The notes: a model not told the origin generated them from the letters alone. DNA of 64,000 nucleotides from Chryseobacterium wanjuense (GCF_900111495.1 NZ_FOIU01000001.1:1860001-1924000); one strand, 5' to 3'. Positions 36,643 to 48,564 are shown, counted from the first letter of the stretch. Made by a program: numbers and translations.

Positions 36643-36700
36643 AATCTTATCTTTATCTGATTGAAACCTTCAAGGTTTAAGTTTAACATTTATCAGTTGC

Positions 36701-36790
36701 GAATCGCACGCAGCCCGACCTGAGTGGAGCTCTTTTTGTGGAGCGAAGCGGAACAAAAAAGCGGGAACGGAGGGCGGATAAAGCTGCCCA
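36701..36790. repeat. Third copy of the dispersed TCGCAGCCCGG element
   Basis: Same orientation and ends as the copies at 8930-9044 and 24262-24358. The central GAGCTCTTTTTGTGGAGCG to GGAACAAAAAAGC forms a hairpin. A separate AAACCTT-C-AAGGTTT palindrome lies just before it at 36664-36678. Confidence 0.75.
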
Positions 36791-36803
36791 AATTATTCCT
36801 GCA

Positions 36804-38747
36804 TTAATTCTTCAACACAAAACCGCCATTCGGCTGAATTTCAATTTCGTATACTCCTTTTTTATTGATAGAAATCTGTTTTGTAAATGTGGTTCCGGAT
36901 TTATCATCATTAATAAGTTCGACATTTTTGCCTGCTAACATCAGGAGATTGAGTTTAAGTTTCTTAACCGTTTTTTCTGCATTCACCCCGGCAACATACC
37001 ATGTATCCTGATGCCTTCTTGCAATGACCGAATATTTCCCCGGATAGCCGTCGATAAAAATCGTCTCATCCCAAAGTGTCGGAACATCTTTCATAAAATC
37101 AATCTGAAATTTTGGAGCATCGGCCAGGTTATTCGGCATTACTGCAAACATCTGAACGGGATTTTGAAATAACACGGCAGTAGCCAACTGAAATCCGTCT
37201 GTTGTATGTCTTTTATTTTTATCCTTGTTTGATTGGGTTAAAAATTTATTGAGAAAAGTGCCGCCAAATTCCATACTTCCGACCGTATTCCTGATAAACG
37301 GATGTAAGGTTGCAAAGAACGCTTCCTGCTTACGGACATCTTCTGAGAAATAGAGCATTTCCGAAGCTAAAACGGCTTCACTTCCCGCATAATTCGGGTA
37401 CATCACTTCCCAGCCTCGCGGTAAAGTGGCGCCATGGAAAATAATCGTTAATCCGAAATCATTAGCATCAGACAAAATATCTTCGTACAGACGCATGGTT
37501 TCCTGTTTGTCTCCGCCGAAGAAATCGACTTTCAGGCCTTTTACGCCAGTTTCCTTTAGCCATTTCATTTCTTTTTTCCTTTCTACGGCATTGCTCATTT
37601 TGTTTCTTGGTCCCATCGGTGCATCGTTGGCAGCTCCGTTGGAATTGTACCAAAGCATAACACCCACATTTTTGGATTTCGCATACTGAACGAGTTGTTT
37701 CATCCGCTCTTTCCCTATATTTTTATCCCAAAGTGCATCGATCAAAATAAATTCATATTGTAAAGAAGAAGCAAGATCTATGAATTTCACCTGATCATCA
37801 TAGTTCATACTTGCATCCTGCCATAATATCCAGCTCCAGGTAGAACGCCCAAACTGATATTCCTGCGAAGGCTCGTAAAGCGGTTCCAGCACATCAAAAG
37901 GAATCGTAGTTTCCACGATCGGTTTCAACGAATCTCCAATGCTAATGGTTCTCCACGGTGTTTTTCCGGGCAAAGAAAGTGCTGCTCCGGAACTTCCGAA
38001 ACCGTTGTTTTCCGCCATATTTGGATAGGCTACCTGATAAAGATTCTTTTCTGAAGTAGTGCTGAGATGTGAAGCGCAGTACAAACTCGTCACGCCAGTC
38101 TCCGAAAGCAAAATCCAGTTACCGCTTCCGACATGGAAAAGTCCGGGGAAAACGTAACCGTAATCGGCTTTAATTCCCAATTCCGCATCCGCTTTGTATC
38201 CGCTTTCGTAGCTTGGCGCTGTTCGGGCGAAACCGGTCATCGGCTTCATCATCGGTGAGAGAAATGTCGTAGTCTGTGTCGGGAATCTATATCCGGTAAC
38301 TTCCGACTCTACCACCGCACTGAAACGGTCTTTCATTGACGGAATCTCATAACGGAAAGCAATATTATTATCGCTAACCTGAAACTCAATTTCAAGACCG
38401 AACTGATCTGCATTCATAAAGCTGACCATCAAAGTATTGGCTTTATACTCAACTTCAGATTTTTTTATTTTTTTGTTGCTGTATTTTTTAGAAACAACAT
38501 CTTTTTTGCTGTTGATGAATTTTAAATTTTTAGAAAAATCAGATTCATTGGTGATCAACCCCAACGGAGACTTGTCGAGCATTGTTTCTCCCTGAAAACT
38601 TACAGAGTATAATGCTTTTCCTTGTTCTGAAAATACATTCAGCTTCAATTTGCCATCCGGACTGGAAATTTCAGCAACTTGAGCTTTAATTTCTGATAAA
38701 AGACAGAAAATTATTAATGATAGAAATATAAGTGTTCCTTTTTTCAT
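36804..38747 (-). CDS. GH97 glycoside hydrolase, retaining alpha-galactosidase-like
   Basis: 647-aa exported protein (signal peptide ending IKAQ) with the GH97 layout: N-terminal beta-supersandwich, central barrel and C-terminal beta-domain. The segment GLKVDFFGGDKQE supplies a candidate nucleophile Asp408, and Glu457 (YAGSEAV) a candidate acid/base. An Asp at this place marks retaining alpha-galactosidase-type members such as B. thetaiotaomicron BT1871, while inverting alpha-glucosidases such as SusB lack it. Alpha-galactose caps occur on some complex xylans, and galK, galT and galM in this window would use the product. It is 6 nt after the first GH43-CBM6, so co-transcribed. Confidence 0.85.
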   Translation of the reverse strand: MKKGTLIFLSLIIFCLLSEIKAQVAEISSPDGKLKLNVFSEQGKALYSVSFQGETMLDKSPLGLITNESDFSKNLKFINSKKDVVSKKYSNKKIKKSEVEYKANTLMVSFMNADQFGLEIEFQVSDNNIAFRYEIPSMKDRFSAVVESEVTGYRFPTQTTTFLSPMMKPMTGFARTAPSYESGYKADAELGIKADYGYVFPGLFHVGSGNWILLSETGVTSLYCASHLSTTSEKNLYQVAYPNMAENNGFGSSGAALSLPGKTPWRTISIGDSLKPIVETTIPFDVLEPLYEPSQEYQFGRSTWSWILWQDASMNYDDQVKFIDLASSLQYEFILIDALWDKNIGKERMKQLVQYAKSKNVGVMLWYNSNGAANDAPMGPRNKMSNAVERKKEMKWLKETGVKGLKVDFFGGDKQETMRLYEDILSDANDFGLTIIFHGATLPRGWEVMYPNYAGSEAVLASEMLYFSEDVRKQEAFFATLHPFIRNTVGSMEFGGTFLNKFLTQSNKDKNKRHTTDGFQLATAVLFQNPVQMFAVMPNNLADAPKFQIDFMKDVPTLWDETIFIDGYPGKYSVIARRHQDTWYVAGVNAEKTVKKLKLNLLMLAGKNVELINDDKSGTTFTKQISINKKGVYEIEIQPNGGFVLKN

Positions 38748-38753
38748 TTTAAA

Positions 38754-40121
38754 TTATTTTGAAAACATCCAATAATCGAAAAACATGATATCTTTTTCCG
38801 CTTTACCATTACACACGAAATAAAGATTGTGAATGCCTGTAATTTTGTTGGATAGATTAGTCGTAACTGTTTCAAATCGATCATCTCCACCGGTAAGAGG
38901 AACTTTTATGGTGGCGGCAACCGGTCCGTTTAAACCGTCTAGATGAACATCCATTGTGACACCGCTGTTATGTGTAGTTCCAACACGGGCAGAAAAAGAT
39001 GATGCGCCATCTTTTCCAAAATCAACATTCTTTACACTGGTGTAAGCGCCATTTTTCTTTGCTTTAATGAAAACTCCCGCTGTTTTATTCTGATAAGATT
39101 TTATATTCTCTGACCAGGCTATCATTTCCGCCTGATTGAATGAATAAGGATTAATGGTTCCAATGGCATCCGTAATACCGTTGGTCATTTTAAAAGGTGA
39201 AATAGAACCATCTTTATTAAAATTAAGCTCCTGAACGCTTACTGATCTTGTAAATCCACTTCCGCCCGGCAATGCACCGTTGTGGTAGAAGAAATATGTT
39301 TTTCCTCTGAAATCAATAACTCCGGGATGATTGGTAAAGGATTTTCCTTCCGCAGGCATTATGATTCCGCCGTATTTCCAAGGACCTTGTGGACTTTTGC
39401 TCGTAGAATAGCCGATAAACTCGGGAAGCGGACCGCCCGGCCAGAAAAGATAATATAAATTTTTGCGTTTGTACAGCCACGGACCTTCTTCATATTTGGT
39501 GGGTCTTTCAGGATTTCCTTCTCTTTTACCGAAAGATTCTTCGGTCATCGGAACTTCAACAATATCGCCGGAATAGGAAATCATATTTTCATTTAATTTT
39601 ACATATTTAAGCTTGGGATTTCCCCAGTACATATGCGCCTGACCATTGTCATCAATAAAAACCGTAGGATCGATATCACCCCATTCGCTCTGAACCAATG
39701 GCTTTCCCAACGGATCATGAAACGGACCAAAGGGACTGTCAGCAACAGCAACTCCAATTGCGCCTTTGTTATTGGTTTTAGAAATCATCGGTACGTACAT
39801 AAAAAACTTTCCGTTTCTTTCGATGCACTGTGCTGCCCATGCATCACGTTTTGCCCAATCAAAATCGTTGTAGGAAAGAATAATGCCGTGGTCTGTCCAG
39901 TTGACCATATCATTAGTAGAAAATACCTTCCAGTTGTTCATGGTAAACCATGTAGAATCATCTTCATCGTGCGTTGTATAGACATATAAACGATCGTTAT
40001 ACACCATCGGAGCCGGATCTGCGGTATAAGCGGTCTGAATAATGGGATTTTGGGCAGTTAAAATTCCTGTGCAGCCTATCAATAAGCTACTTATTATACA
40101 TTTTATGGTATTATTCTTCAT
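38754..40121 (-). CDS. GH43 with C-terminal CBM6-like module, exported (copy 1)
   Basis: 455 aa from the ATG at 40121, which opens a clear signal peptide ([20 protein letters not shown], ending TAQ). The longer open frame upstream has no signal character and would overlap the preceding gene. GH43 catalytic positions appear as YTADPAPMV (base), [10 protein letters not shown] (modulator) and YEEGPWLY (acid). The last ~125 residues (from [13 protein letters not shown] to FFDYWMF) form a CBM6-type module. It is a tandem paralogue of the next gene, sharing [16 protein letters not shown] starts, yet the two differ widely and probably have distinct specificities among arabinofuranosidase and xylosidase. 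Gap to the paralogue is 25 nt. Confidence 0.9.
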   Translation of the reverse strand: MKNNTIKCIISSLLIGCTGILTAQNPIIQTAYTADPAPMVYNDRLYVYTTHDEDDSTWFTMNNWKVFSTNDMVNWTDHGIILSYNDFDWAKRDAWAAQCIERNGKFFMYVPMISKTNNKGAIGVAVADSPFGPFHDPLGKPLVQSEWGDIDPTVFIDDNGQAHMYWGNPKLKYVKLNENMISYSGDIVEVPMTEESFGKREGNPERPTKYEEGPWLYKRKNLYYLFWPGGPLPEFIGYSTSKSPQGPWKYGGIIMPAEGKSFTNHPGVIDFRGKTYFFYHNGALPGGSGFTRSVSVQELNFNKDGSISPFKMTNGITDAIGTINPYSFNQAEMIAWSENIKSYQNKTAGVFIKAKKNGAYTSVKNVDFGKDGASSFSARVGTTHNSGVTMDVHLDGLNGPVAATIKVPLTGGDDRFETVTTNLSNKITGIHNLYFVCNGKAEKDIMFFDYWMFSK

Positions 40122-40146
40122 TTTAAATATTTCTATGATGAACACT

Positions 40147-41538
40147 TTAATTTGAGCTAAATTTCCACCAGTCGAAATAGAAAAGGTCTTTGTTTCCTTT
40201 GAATACAAAGTACAAATCGTGAATGCCTTTTATATTTTTCACTGGAGATTTAATCGTTTTGAAGAGGTCACCTTCGCCTTTTCCCGTTACCTGAACAGTT
40301 CCTAATAACGCTCCATCTACAGCATCGGTATGAATTTCTATAGTTCCCCCGTTGATTGAGGCAACCGATATTTCCAGGAGATTCGTTCCTTTGGAAAAAT
40401 CAACACCCTGAACTTTGGTATAATCTCCATTGTTAATCGATGAAACTACGATTCGGTCGGTAATTTTTTTACCGGTATCGTAAGGGTTATTTCTTTCCCA
40501 TTCGGTCATTTCTTCTGTTTTTACACCTTCACTGTAAGCAATGGTTTCCGCTTCAACCCTATGATATGGATTTAAAACTGCAATTCTTTTTACGCCTTCA
40601 GGATTCCAAAAAGGCAATTTTTGAATGGTGCCATCTGCATTGTAAATCATTTCGCTCACACAGACAGAGCGGCGTTCATAGTGCTTGCTGATTGTTTGTT
40701 TCCCTAAATTGTAATGGAAACCGAAAACATAAGATTTTCCTTTATAATCAATAATTCCGGGATGATTTCCGTTGGAACGTTTGTCGCTGTCCATTATCAT
40801 TCCTTTGTATTCCCACGGCCCAGTTGCCGATTTGCCCATTGCATACCCGATTCCTTCCGGACAGCACGTTGAGGCATACGCCATATAATAATTTCCGTTT
40901 CGTTTCCATGCCCAGGGACCTTCCTGATAATGAAAAGGATCGGGAGAACCTTTCACTTTGGCAATCGATGGATCTTTTACAATAGACCCGTCAACAGAAA
41001 TCATATCTTTATTGAGCTTTACATACCATAAATTAGGGTTTCCCCAATACAGATAAGCCTGTCCATCATCATCAATGAGAACCGTAGGATCGATATCGTC
41101 ACTGGAATTTTTCACCAACGGTTTGCCAATAGGATCTTTAAAAGGTCCATAAGGGCTGTCTGCTACCAAAACCCCGATTCCTCTCTGCCCGGGCATCGGA
41201 CAATACATATAAAACTTGCCGTTTCTTTCTATAACCTGAGGCGCCCAGGCTCCATTTTCGGGATCAGTCCACTTGAAATCCTTTAGGGAAGCCACAATAC
41301 CGTGATCAGTCCAGTTGACCATATCGGTTGAGGTGTACAGCAGCCAGTTTTTCATTTTAAATCCGAACGCATCATCTTCGTCGTGGCTCGTGTAGAGGAA
41401 AACGGTATCCCTGTAAACCATTGGAGCAGGGTCGGCCGTGAATTTGGTTTGAATGATAGGATTTTGGGCAGATAACAATAATCCTGTAACCAGTAATCCT
41501 ATATTTAAAGTATATTTTAAAACTGTTTTCTTAAGCAT
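40147..41538 (-). CDS. GH43 with C-terminal CBM6-like module, exported (copy 2)
   Basis: 463 aa, signal peptide ending LLSAQ. GH43 sites are [21 protein letters not shown] and [13 protein letters not shown]6-like module covers about 335-463 (from [16 protein letters not shown] to YFDWWKFS). The insert SSDD before IDPT and the STCCPEG segment distinguish it from copy 1. Bacteroidetes homologues with this order are usually annotated as arabinoxylan arabinofuranohydrolases or beta-xylosidases. I cannot choose between them. It stands between GH31 (71 nt) and copy 1. Confidence 0.9.
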   Translation of the reverse strand: MLKKTVLKYTLNIGLLVTGLLLSAQNPIIQTKFTADPAPMVYRDTVFLYTSHDEDDAFGFKMKNWLLYTSTDMVNWTDHGIVASLKDFKWTDPENGAWAPQVIERNGKFYMYCPMPGQRGIGVLVADSPYGPFKDPIGKPLVKNSSDDIDPTVLIDDDGQAYLYWGNPNLWYVKLNKDMISVDGSIVKDPSIAKVKGSPDPFHYQEGPWAWKRNGNYYMAYASTCCPEGIGYAMGKSATGPWEYKGMIMDSDKRSNGNHPGIIDYKGKSYVFGFHYNLGKQTISKHYERRSVCVSEMIYNADGTIQKLPFWNPEGVKRIAVLNPYHRVEAETIAYSEGVKTEEMTEWERNNPYDTGKKITDRIVVSSINNGDYTKVQGVDFSKGTNLLEISVASINGGTIEIHTDAVDGALLGTVQVTGKGEGDLFKTIKSPVKNIKGIHDLYFVFKGNKDLFYFDWWKFSSN

Positions 41539-41609
41539 AATTAGTTTTTTTGAGTTTAATATTTAATGATTTGCTCTGTCCGTATTGATACCTGATCAAT
41601 TAGTTACAG

Positions 41610-44069
41610 TTATTTCATCACTACTTTCATACTTTTACCCGAATAATCCACTGTTTTCTGCTGACCATTTGGAAGGACAATCGCAAAATTTCTTTTGTCA
41701 ATCATTCCCTTATATTTTCCTTTTCGGGCTTCAATGGTAAGTGTATGTGATTTGTCGTTCCAATACATTGGTATTTCGGTGTAATCTCCTTTTTCGTAAT
41801 TGTAATTGTCGAATTCATCTTCATACAAGACAAAATCACCATCTGAACCCGGATAGACTTTCAAGATTAAATTATCCCATTTTTTCTCAGTAGCATATTG
41901 AACATCGGGACCGAAAGGGATGATACTTCCGCCTTTTACATACAAAGGCATACTTTGAATATTAACTGTTTTTTCAATTTCCTGCCCCCCGTTGTATTTT
42001 ACATCGGTCCAGTAGTCGTACCATACGGTTCCGGACGGCAGATAGACTTTGACGGTTTTATTTTCAGTAAAATCTATATTGGAAACCGAATTCTCTTTTT
42101 TTATTTCATCTTTTTTATTCCAGCCTTCATTTTCATCGGTTTTTACTATTTTTTCAGGAGTGTATTGAGCCTTCAGAACCGGTGCAACTAAAAATGCTTT
42201 TCCGAACATATATTCATTATTGATATCCCAAACTTTTTTGTCTGAGGAAAAATCCATTGCAAGCGGCCGCATAAAACTCGACTGATTTTTGGAAACATCC
42301 CATGAGACGGAATAGATATAAGGCAGCATACTGTAACGCAGTCTGATGAATTTTTCTATCGCATCATACACAACATCTCCTTTTTTCCCGAACTGATAAA
42401 TTTCTCTTGGTACATCAGTTCCATGCGAACGCATCATCGGGGTAAAGGTTCCGTATTGCAGCCAGCGTACATATAGCTCCTGAAACATCGGATTTTTTGA
42501 CCCTGAACTTTCATTCCAGCCTTTTTTATATGTTCCTGCGAAAAATCCGCCGATGTCCGAATTGAAATTAGGATTTCCGGTGAGGGTAAAATTCAGACCT
42601 GCCGGAACTTGGTTGCGTAAAGATTCCCATGAAGAATTAACATCTCCGGACCATGTATTCGCACCATATCTCTGCTGACCCGCGAATGCCGATCTTGTGA
42701 GAATAAATACTCTTTTGTCACTCGTTGTTGCCCGCTGATGATCATATACACCACCAACAGCCATTAATGGATAAGCATTTCTTACCTTTCTGAATGATCC
42801 TAAATATGTTTTTGTGTTTAAATCTTCCGGTTTTTGGCTAAGATGGTCAGGTTCTGTAGAATCCATCCACCAGCTGTCTACTCCGAGACTGAAAACCCCT
42901 TTGTTCAGATATTTCCAGTAAATATCTCTGGCTTCCGGATTGTAGGCATCATAAACCCGAACTCCGGATGGGTAATTCATATCGGGAGGCCAGACCTCTC
43001 TGCCGGATTCCGGCCAGGTTTTAAAATTAAAAAGCATTCCTTTTTTATCCATTTCACGGTAAGGATTGGTCATCGGCCCGAATGACGACCAGATGGAAAC
43101 AGACAAATGCGCATTCATTCCGTGGATGTCATTAATCATTTTTTTGGCATCAGGAAAATCCGGACTTATAAAATCCATCGCATTCCACTGATAATTATTT
43201 CCCCAATACTGCCAGTCCTGAATAATTCCGTCTAAAGGAACTTTCGAATCACGGTATTTTTTTACAACATCCACAATCTCAGTCTGACTTTTATAGCGTT
43301 CTTTGCTTTGCCAGAAACCATACGTCCATAATGGAAACATCGGGACATTTCCGGTAAGGTTGCGCATTAAAGCAACCACGCCGTCAGCATTTCCTCCGTA
43401 CATAAAATAATAATCCACCCCTTCTCCCACTTCAGAAGAAAATGAAGTTTTCTGAATAGTATCGGTAAACTGAGTCGGAGACACATTGTCCCAGAAAATA
43501 CCATACCCTTTCACAGACTGAAAAAAAGGCACAAAATCCCAGGTATTGTTCTGCACCATCCTGATGTCCTGATTACGTTGGGATAATTTTCCGTTTTGAA
43601 GAATACCCAAACCATAAATCGGTTCGTCTTTTTCCAACTGAAAAGACTGTGTTACAGAATAAGTGGGATTTCCTGCATCATCAAAAGGTTTAATATCACT
43701 TCCTTTTTCTTTCAGAAGCTGTTTTCCTGATATTGTGGCATAAGCTATTTCCCCGTTTTTTATATTAACAGATATTTGTAAATCATTTGTTTTTATTGAT
43801 AAAATTTCTTTATTTTCTGTAACAGAGAATTTTGTTTTCTGCTCCTCCTTGATGACAGAAAGGCTGTTTTTAATAAAAGATTTTCCCGTAGGATATTTGA
43901 TAACCCGTACTGTGTGAGGACCATAAAACTTCACTTCCACATTCATAGTAGACGCAGAAAAACTTAATCCTGTGTCCGTTTTTTTGTATGACTGCGCATT
44001 GATATTCTGGTTCATCATAGACACTAATGTGACCGTGATGATGTATGCTTTTATTTTCTTAACATTCAT
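41610..44069 (-). CDS. GH31 alpha-xylosidase-like enzyme, exported
   Basis: 819 aa from the ATG at 44069, the fifth codon of the longest frame, which starts a signal peptide ending INAQ. The barrel carries GIIQDWQYWGN and the nucleophile Asp in GVDSWWMDSTEPD (about residue 403). The WWMDSTEPD form is typical of the alpha-xylosidase branch of GH31 rather than alpha-glucosidases. Further marks are SMLPYIYSVSWD and MRPLAMDF. Alpha-xylosidases act on xyloglucan-type side chains, so the locus may handle more than simple arabinoxylan. A C-terminal DUF5110-like beta domain is likely (about 715-820). Gap of 42 nt to the CE1 esterase upstream. Confidence 0.88.
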   Translation of the reverse strand: MNVKKIKAYIITVTLVSMMNQNINAQSYKKTDTGLSFSASTMNVEVKFYGPHTVRVIKYPTGKSFIKNSLSVIKEEQKTKFSVTENKEILSIKTNDLQISVNIKNGEIAYATISGKQLLKEKGSDIKPFDDAGNPTYSVTQSFQLEKDEPIYGLGILQNGKLSQRNQDIRMVQNNTWDFVPFFQSVKGYGIFWDNVSPTQFTDTIQKTSFSSEVGEGVDYYFMYGGNADGVVALMRNLTGNVPMFPLWTYGFWQSKERYKSQTEIVDVVKKYRDSKVPLDGIIQDWQYWGNNYQWNAMDFISPDFPDAKKMINDIHGMNAHLSVSIWSSFGPMTNPYREMDKKGMLFNFKTWPESGREVWPPDMNYPSGVRVYDAYNPEARDIYWKYLNKGVFSLGVDSWWMDSTEPDHLSQKPEDLNTKTYLGSFRKVRNAYPLMAVGGVYDHQRATTSDKRVFILTRSAFAGQQRYGANTWSGDVNSSWESLRNQVPAGLNFTLTGNPNFNSDIGGFFAGTYKKGWNESSGSKNPMFQELYVRWLQYGTFTPMMRSHGTDVPREIYQFGKKGDVVYDAIEKFIRLRYSMLPYIYSVSWDVSKNQSSFMRPLAMDFSSDKKVWDINNEYMFGKAFLVAPVLKAQYTPEKIVKTDENEGWNKKDEIKKENSVSNIDFTENKTVKVYLPSGTVWYDYWTDVKYNGGQEIEKTVNIQSMPLYVKGGSIIPFGPDVQYATEKKWDNLILKVYPGSDGDFVLYEDEFDNYNYEKGDYTEIPMYWNDKSHTLTIEARKGKYKGMIDKRNFAIVLPNGQQKTVDYSGKSMKVVMK

Positions 44070-44111
44070 TCTCGTTATCATGGTTTGAATTAATTTTTCC
44101 GGCTGCTTTTG

Positions 44112-45013
<902 letters not shown>

Positions 45014-45058
45014 ATTAATTTAGATAAAAAAATATTTATCCAATTTTTACTTTACGTA

Positions 45059-46678
45059 TTATTTTCCAGTTGAGGAATCCGATATTCTGAAAAAATCAAC
45101 ATCTACAAAACCTCCTCTACTTTTTGTGGCGTAATTAAAAATCGCAAATTTAGATCCCATAAACAACCTTCTGTAATCGAAAATCATTTTATAGCCCTTC
45201 TCGATGACAGTCCAGTTTTTTTGGTCGGTGCTGTAAGAAAAATCCGCCAGATCTTTTCCAAGGTTAAAATCGGCTTCAATACGAAGATAAACTGTGTCTA
45301 AAGTGAGAGGAAAACGCTTTTTTTCTTCTTTTTTTACCCCCAAAATAGCTTTTGTTTTATTATCAAGACTCACTTCATTGGTAGAAAACGTAAGAAATTT
45401 CTGACTGCCTTCTTTTACAACAGACAGCAACCCCGAATCACCGTTGAACGCGCTGAAACCTGCAATATCACCGTCTTTCATTCCTTTTACATCCAAAGCA
45501 ACAACAGCACTTGATTTCGGGCCGGTCATTCTTTGCGTTAAAGTATTCGGAGCAGCGTACATATTATCCACTACCCGACTCGTTTTCAATCTCATAAAAC
45601 CTTTTCTTTCAGATAAAGACCAGGCTTCGTTTACAGGATTATGGTTCCATTGCCACTGGATTTTCAATTTTTTATCTGAAAATTCGTCACTTTCTACGAT
45701 ATTATTTTTAGGCTTAAACGGAGGAAGCGGAACTTCACCATGCAAAGGGATTTTCCCGTTATCTCCCAAAACCGGCCAATCGTTTTCCCATTGTACGGGA
45801 ATCAAAATCGGAACACGTCCCACTCCGCCTCTATCCTGAAAAATAAGCGAATACCAGTTGCCGTTTTTATCATCAATTAAAGCCCCTTGTCCGGCATAAG
45901 AAAATCCTAAAAAGTTGTCTTCAAGAATAACTTTTTTCTCATAAGGACCAGTCACTTTATCTGCTCTGTATACTTCCTGGCGGCGTTTTTCACCTTTAGG
46001 CCAGGAAATCATCATCATATAATATTTTCCGTTTCTTTTAATAATCTGATTGCCTTCTAAAAGTCCGGTTTCCGTAGAATCTTTCTGAAAAACTACAGTT
46101 CCTTCAGGATTTCCGATGACTTCTTTAAAATCTGAACTTAATTCAAAAACTTTATTGGAAGTGAAAACATACACCTTGTCATCATCATCAAAAAACAAAG
46201 AAGCATCGTGAAAATGTCTGGTTCTGGTGATCAGCTTCCATTTGCCCGTTTCAGGGTTGTCTGTTACATAAAAATACGATTTGAAAGGCTCATCATTCGG
46301 CGAAAATAAAACGTAATATTTCCCTTCATGGTAGCGGATGGAAGATGCCCATTGTCCGCGACCGTAGACCGTACCGTTAAGCAAATCATATTTGGAATTG
46401 TCATTAAGTGTATTGAAAACATAACTTGACATTTCCCAATGTACAAGATCTTTGGAATGCATTACCGGAGCTCCCGGCATCAGGTGCATTGTGGTGCTTA
46501 TGAGATAAAAATCATCACCGCTTCTCGTCACCGACAAATCCGGGGCATCTGCCCAAATAATGGGATTGGTAAATGCTGTTGTCTGCTGTTTCTGAGAAGG
46601 ATTTATCTGGGCTGAAAGGAGATTCAGCCCGATAAATCCGTAAAAAGAAACTATATAAAATGATTTTTTAATGTTCAA
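45059..46678 (-). CDS. GH43 with C-terminal beta-sandwich, exported
   Basis: 539 aa with signal peptide ending LLSAQ. GH43 positions are WADAPDLSV (base), HDASLFFDDDD (modulator) and GLLEGNQII (acid). From about residue 330 (ESDEFSDKKLKIQWQWNHNP) comes a concanavalin-like beta-xylosidase C-terminal domain. The HDASLF and LEGNQ forms resemble exo-acting xylosidase/arabinofuranosidase subfamilies with this accessory domain. It is tandem to another GH43 of similar layout upstream (85-nt gap). Only the exact linkage specificity is open. Confidence 0.9.
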   Translation of the reverse strand: MNIKKSFYIVSFYGFIGLNLLSAQINPSQKQQTTAFTNPIIWADAPDLSVTRSGDDFYLISTTMHLMPGAPVMHSKDLVHWEMSSYVFNTLNDNSKYDLLNGTVYGRGQWASSIRYHEGKYYVLFSPNDEPFKSYFYVTDNPETGKWKLITRTRHFHDASLFFDDDDKVYVFTSNKVFELSSDFKEVIGNPEGTVVFQKDSTETGLLEGNQIIKRNGKYYMMMISWPKGEKRRQEVYRADKVTGPYEKKVILEDNFLGFSYAGQGALIDDKNGNWYSLIFQDRGGVGRVPILIPVQWENDWPVLGDNGKIPLHGEVPLPPFKPKNNIVESDEFSDKKLKIQWQWNHNPVNEAWSLSERKGFMRLKTSRVVDNMYAAPNTLTQRMTGPKSSAVVALDVKGMKDGDIAGFSAFNGDSGLLSVVKEGSQKFLTFSTNEVSLDNKTKAILGVKKEEKKRFPLTLDTVYLRIEADFNLGKDLADFSYSTDQKNWTVIEKGYKMIFDYRRLFMGSKFAIFNYATKSRGGFVDVDFFRISDSSTGK

Positions 46679-46763
46679 AGCTTTACTATTTTGATTGGTT
46701 ATTTAATTTTTTTCTCTTGTCTATTTTACTGATTTGGCAGATGATTGTTTATCATTTTTAATA

Positions 46764-48482
46764 TTAATTAGGTACAATATCATTAGACGAAGTGCTGTAC
46801 AAACCAATCAGACTTCCGGTAAATCCACCTGCAACATCGGTAGAAAGAATATCTCCGGAGACTGAACCTCCAAGGTTTTTGAAGTTTTTGCCATCTAAAG
46901 AATAATTAAAATTATACTCATCTTTTTCACCAACTACCTGTAATCTGACCGTTTTTGAAAGTGAAATTTTTTCGCTGGCAATCAATTTGGATTCTCCTTT
47001 TTCAGTTCTCTCCAAAACGATATAATAATCTTTATCTTTTTTTGTAATTCCGAATACATAGTTGAATCGTTCACTTTGATAGCAGGTAATTCCTGCCAGT
47101 TCTTTTTCTGATTTCGGTTTAAAATCCAGCGTTACAGAAGTTTCAAAGTCTTCGTGCTGCAGCCTGTGAAATAGTGCCGAAACCGGTGCCAATGCTTTAA
47201 TATTGGTCTCAAAAGGATTTATTTTTACCCCGTTTTTAGAAATATTGATGAAATTTTCACGTGGTCCGCGCATGGCGATCCATCGGTAATCCAGATTTTT
47301 ATCGGTCAGCTTGTCAGAGTATGTGAAGTTTCCGTTCGGGAAAAATCCGTTTTGCCCGGTCTGATTTTTTACGCCTTCCGGTACTTTTAATTTTGGTTTC
47401 ATCGGAACCAGTCCGTTTTGGAAAACAGGATATGTTCCGCTCCAGTCAACAGGAAGAATGAAAGTCTCGCGACCACTGTTTACCCTGTTGTTTACATTAG
47501 GACGAATGGCCAGAAAGACCCCGTAATATTGACCGTTCGGAGTTTCTACCAGATCGGCATGACCCGCCCAATCCACTTTATCTTTTCTGTCTTTGGGGAA
47601 ATATCGCTGCGTCAAAATAGGATTATTCATTGCAGGAACAAATGGGCCTTTCGGAGAATCTGACATAAAAATGACTTCGCTGTGATTACCGCCAGTTCCG
47701 CCTTCTGCACACATCAGAAAATATTTTCCGTTTTTTTTATATAAATGTGGCCCTTCTATCCAGATTGGTTTTTGAGAAAGATCGACACCGCCATTCACAA
47801 TAATTTTATCTGAACCTGCCACTACCTGGTCTTTTTCCAAATCATAATCCCACATCTTGATGACACGATGACCGTTGTACTGCTCGGTTACTTTCGGCGG
47901 CGCATCATTGTGAACGATATACGCTTTACCATCATCATCAAAAAAAATGGAAGGATCAATACCATCAAAATTCAACTTTTGCACTTCACTCCAGCCTTTT
48001 GCGGGATCTTTGGTTTTCACAACCATATTCCCGATTCCACTGGCAATCTGCGTGGTGATCATATAAAAAGTATCATTATGCTTATTATATTTAATATCCG
48101 GAGCGTAGATTCCTTGTGAAACGCCTGATTTTTCCACTTTCAGCTGTGAAGGCCTGTCCAGAACGTGACCCACCTGCTTCCAATTGACCAAATCTTTAGA
48201 TGTAAAAATGGGAACACCCGGAAACATTGAAAATGAAGAATTTACAAGGTAATAATCATCTCCTTTTCTGGTAATACTTGGATCCGGATAGCATCCCTGG
48301 AGAATCGGAGAGTAAAATTCATCCTCTTTCAAAGGATTGTTTGTATATATTTTATCATTTCCACGATAAGAAAAGTCTGAAAAGGTCTGCCCTGAAATGC
48401 TGTCAAAAAATAATAGAGCTACAGCAGCCGTCAGCATGGTTTTCTTTTTTAAAAATACCGGATTCATTATTCTCTGTCTCAT
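46764..48482 (-). CDS. GH43 beta-xylosidase-like with C-terminal beta-sandwich, exported
   Basis: Up to 572 aa; the ATG at 48467 (MNPVFLKKKTML) or the internal MLTAAVALLFF could be the true start, and the signal peptide (ending ISGQ) is present in each case. GH43 positions are GCYPDPSITR (base), GIDPSIFFDDDG (modulator) and IEGPHLYKK (acid). The C-terminal domain begins near NFTYSDKLTDKNLDYRW and ends in SNDIVPN. The GCYPDPS...SSFSMFPGVPI pattern is the common beta-xylosidase/arabinofuranosidase form. It lies 82 nt after the SDR gene. Confidence 0.9.
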   Translation of the reverse strand: MRQRIMNPVFLKKKTMLTAAVALLFFDSISGQTFSDFSYRGNDKIYTNNPLKEDEFYSPILQGCYPDPSITRKGDDYYLVNSSFSMFPGVPIFTSKDLVNWKQVGHVLDRPSQLKVEKSGVSQGIYAPDIKYNKHNDTFYMITTQIASGIGNMVVKTKDPAKGWSEVQKLNFDGIDPSIFFDDDGKAYIVHNDAPPKVTEQYNGHRVIKMWDYDLEKDQVVAGSDKIIVNGGVDLSQKPIWIEGPHLYKKNGKYFLMCAEGGTGGNHSEVIFMSDSPKGPFVPAMNNPILTQRYFPKDRKDKVDWAGHADLVETPNGQYYGVFLAIRPNVNNRVNSGRETFILPVDWSGTYPVFQNGLVPMKPKLKVPEGVKNQTGQNGFFPNGNFTYSDKLTDKNLDYRWIAMRGPRENFINISKNGVKINPFETNIKALAPVSALFHRLQHEDFETSVTLDFKPKSEKELAGITCYQSERFNYVFGITKKDKDYYIVLERTEKGESKLIASEKISLSKTVRLQVVGEKDEYNFNYSLDGKNFKNLGGSVSGDILSTDVAGGFTGSLIGLYSTSSNDIVPN

Positions 48483-48564
48483 AGTATATTTTAGATTATT
48501 ATTTAGTTTTTAATATATTTAATTTTCGGATTTTGGTCTTTAAAAATTAATCCTAAGACTCATC

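Noticed and set aside
40122..40208. 29-codon N-terminal extension of the first GH43-CBM6
   Set aside because: It would overlap the end of the upstream GH43 gene and place a signal peptide at residue 30; the ATG at 40121 gives a normal signal peptide.
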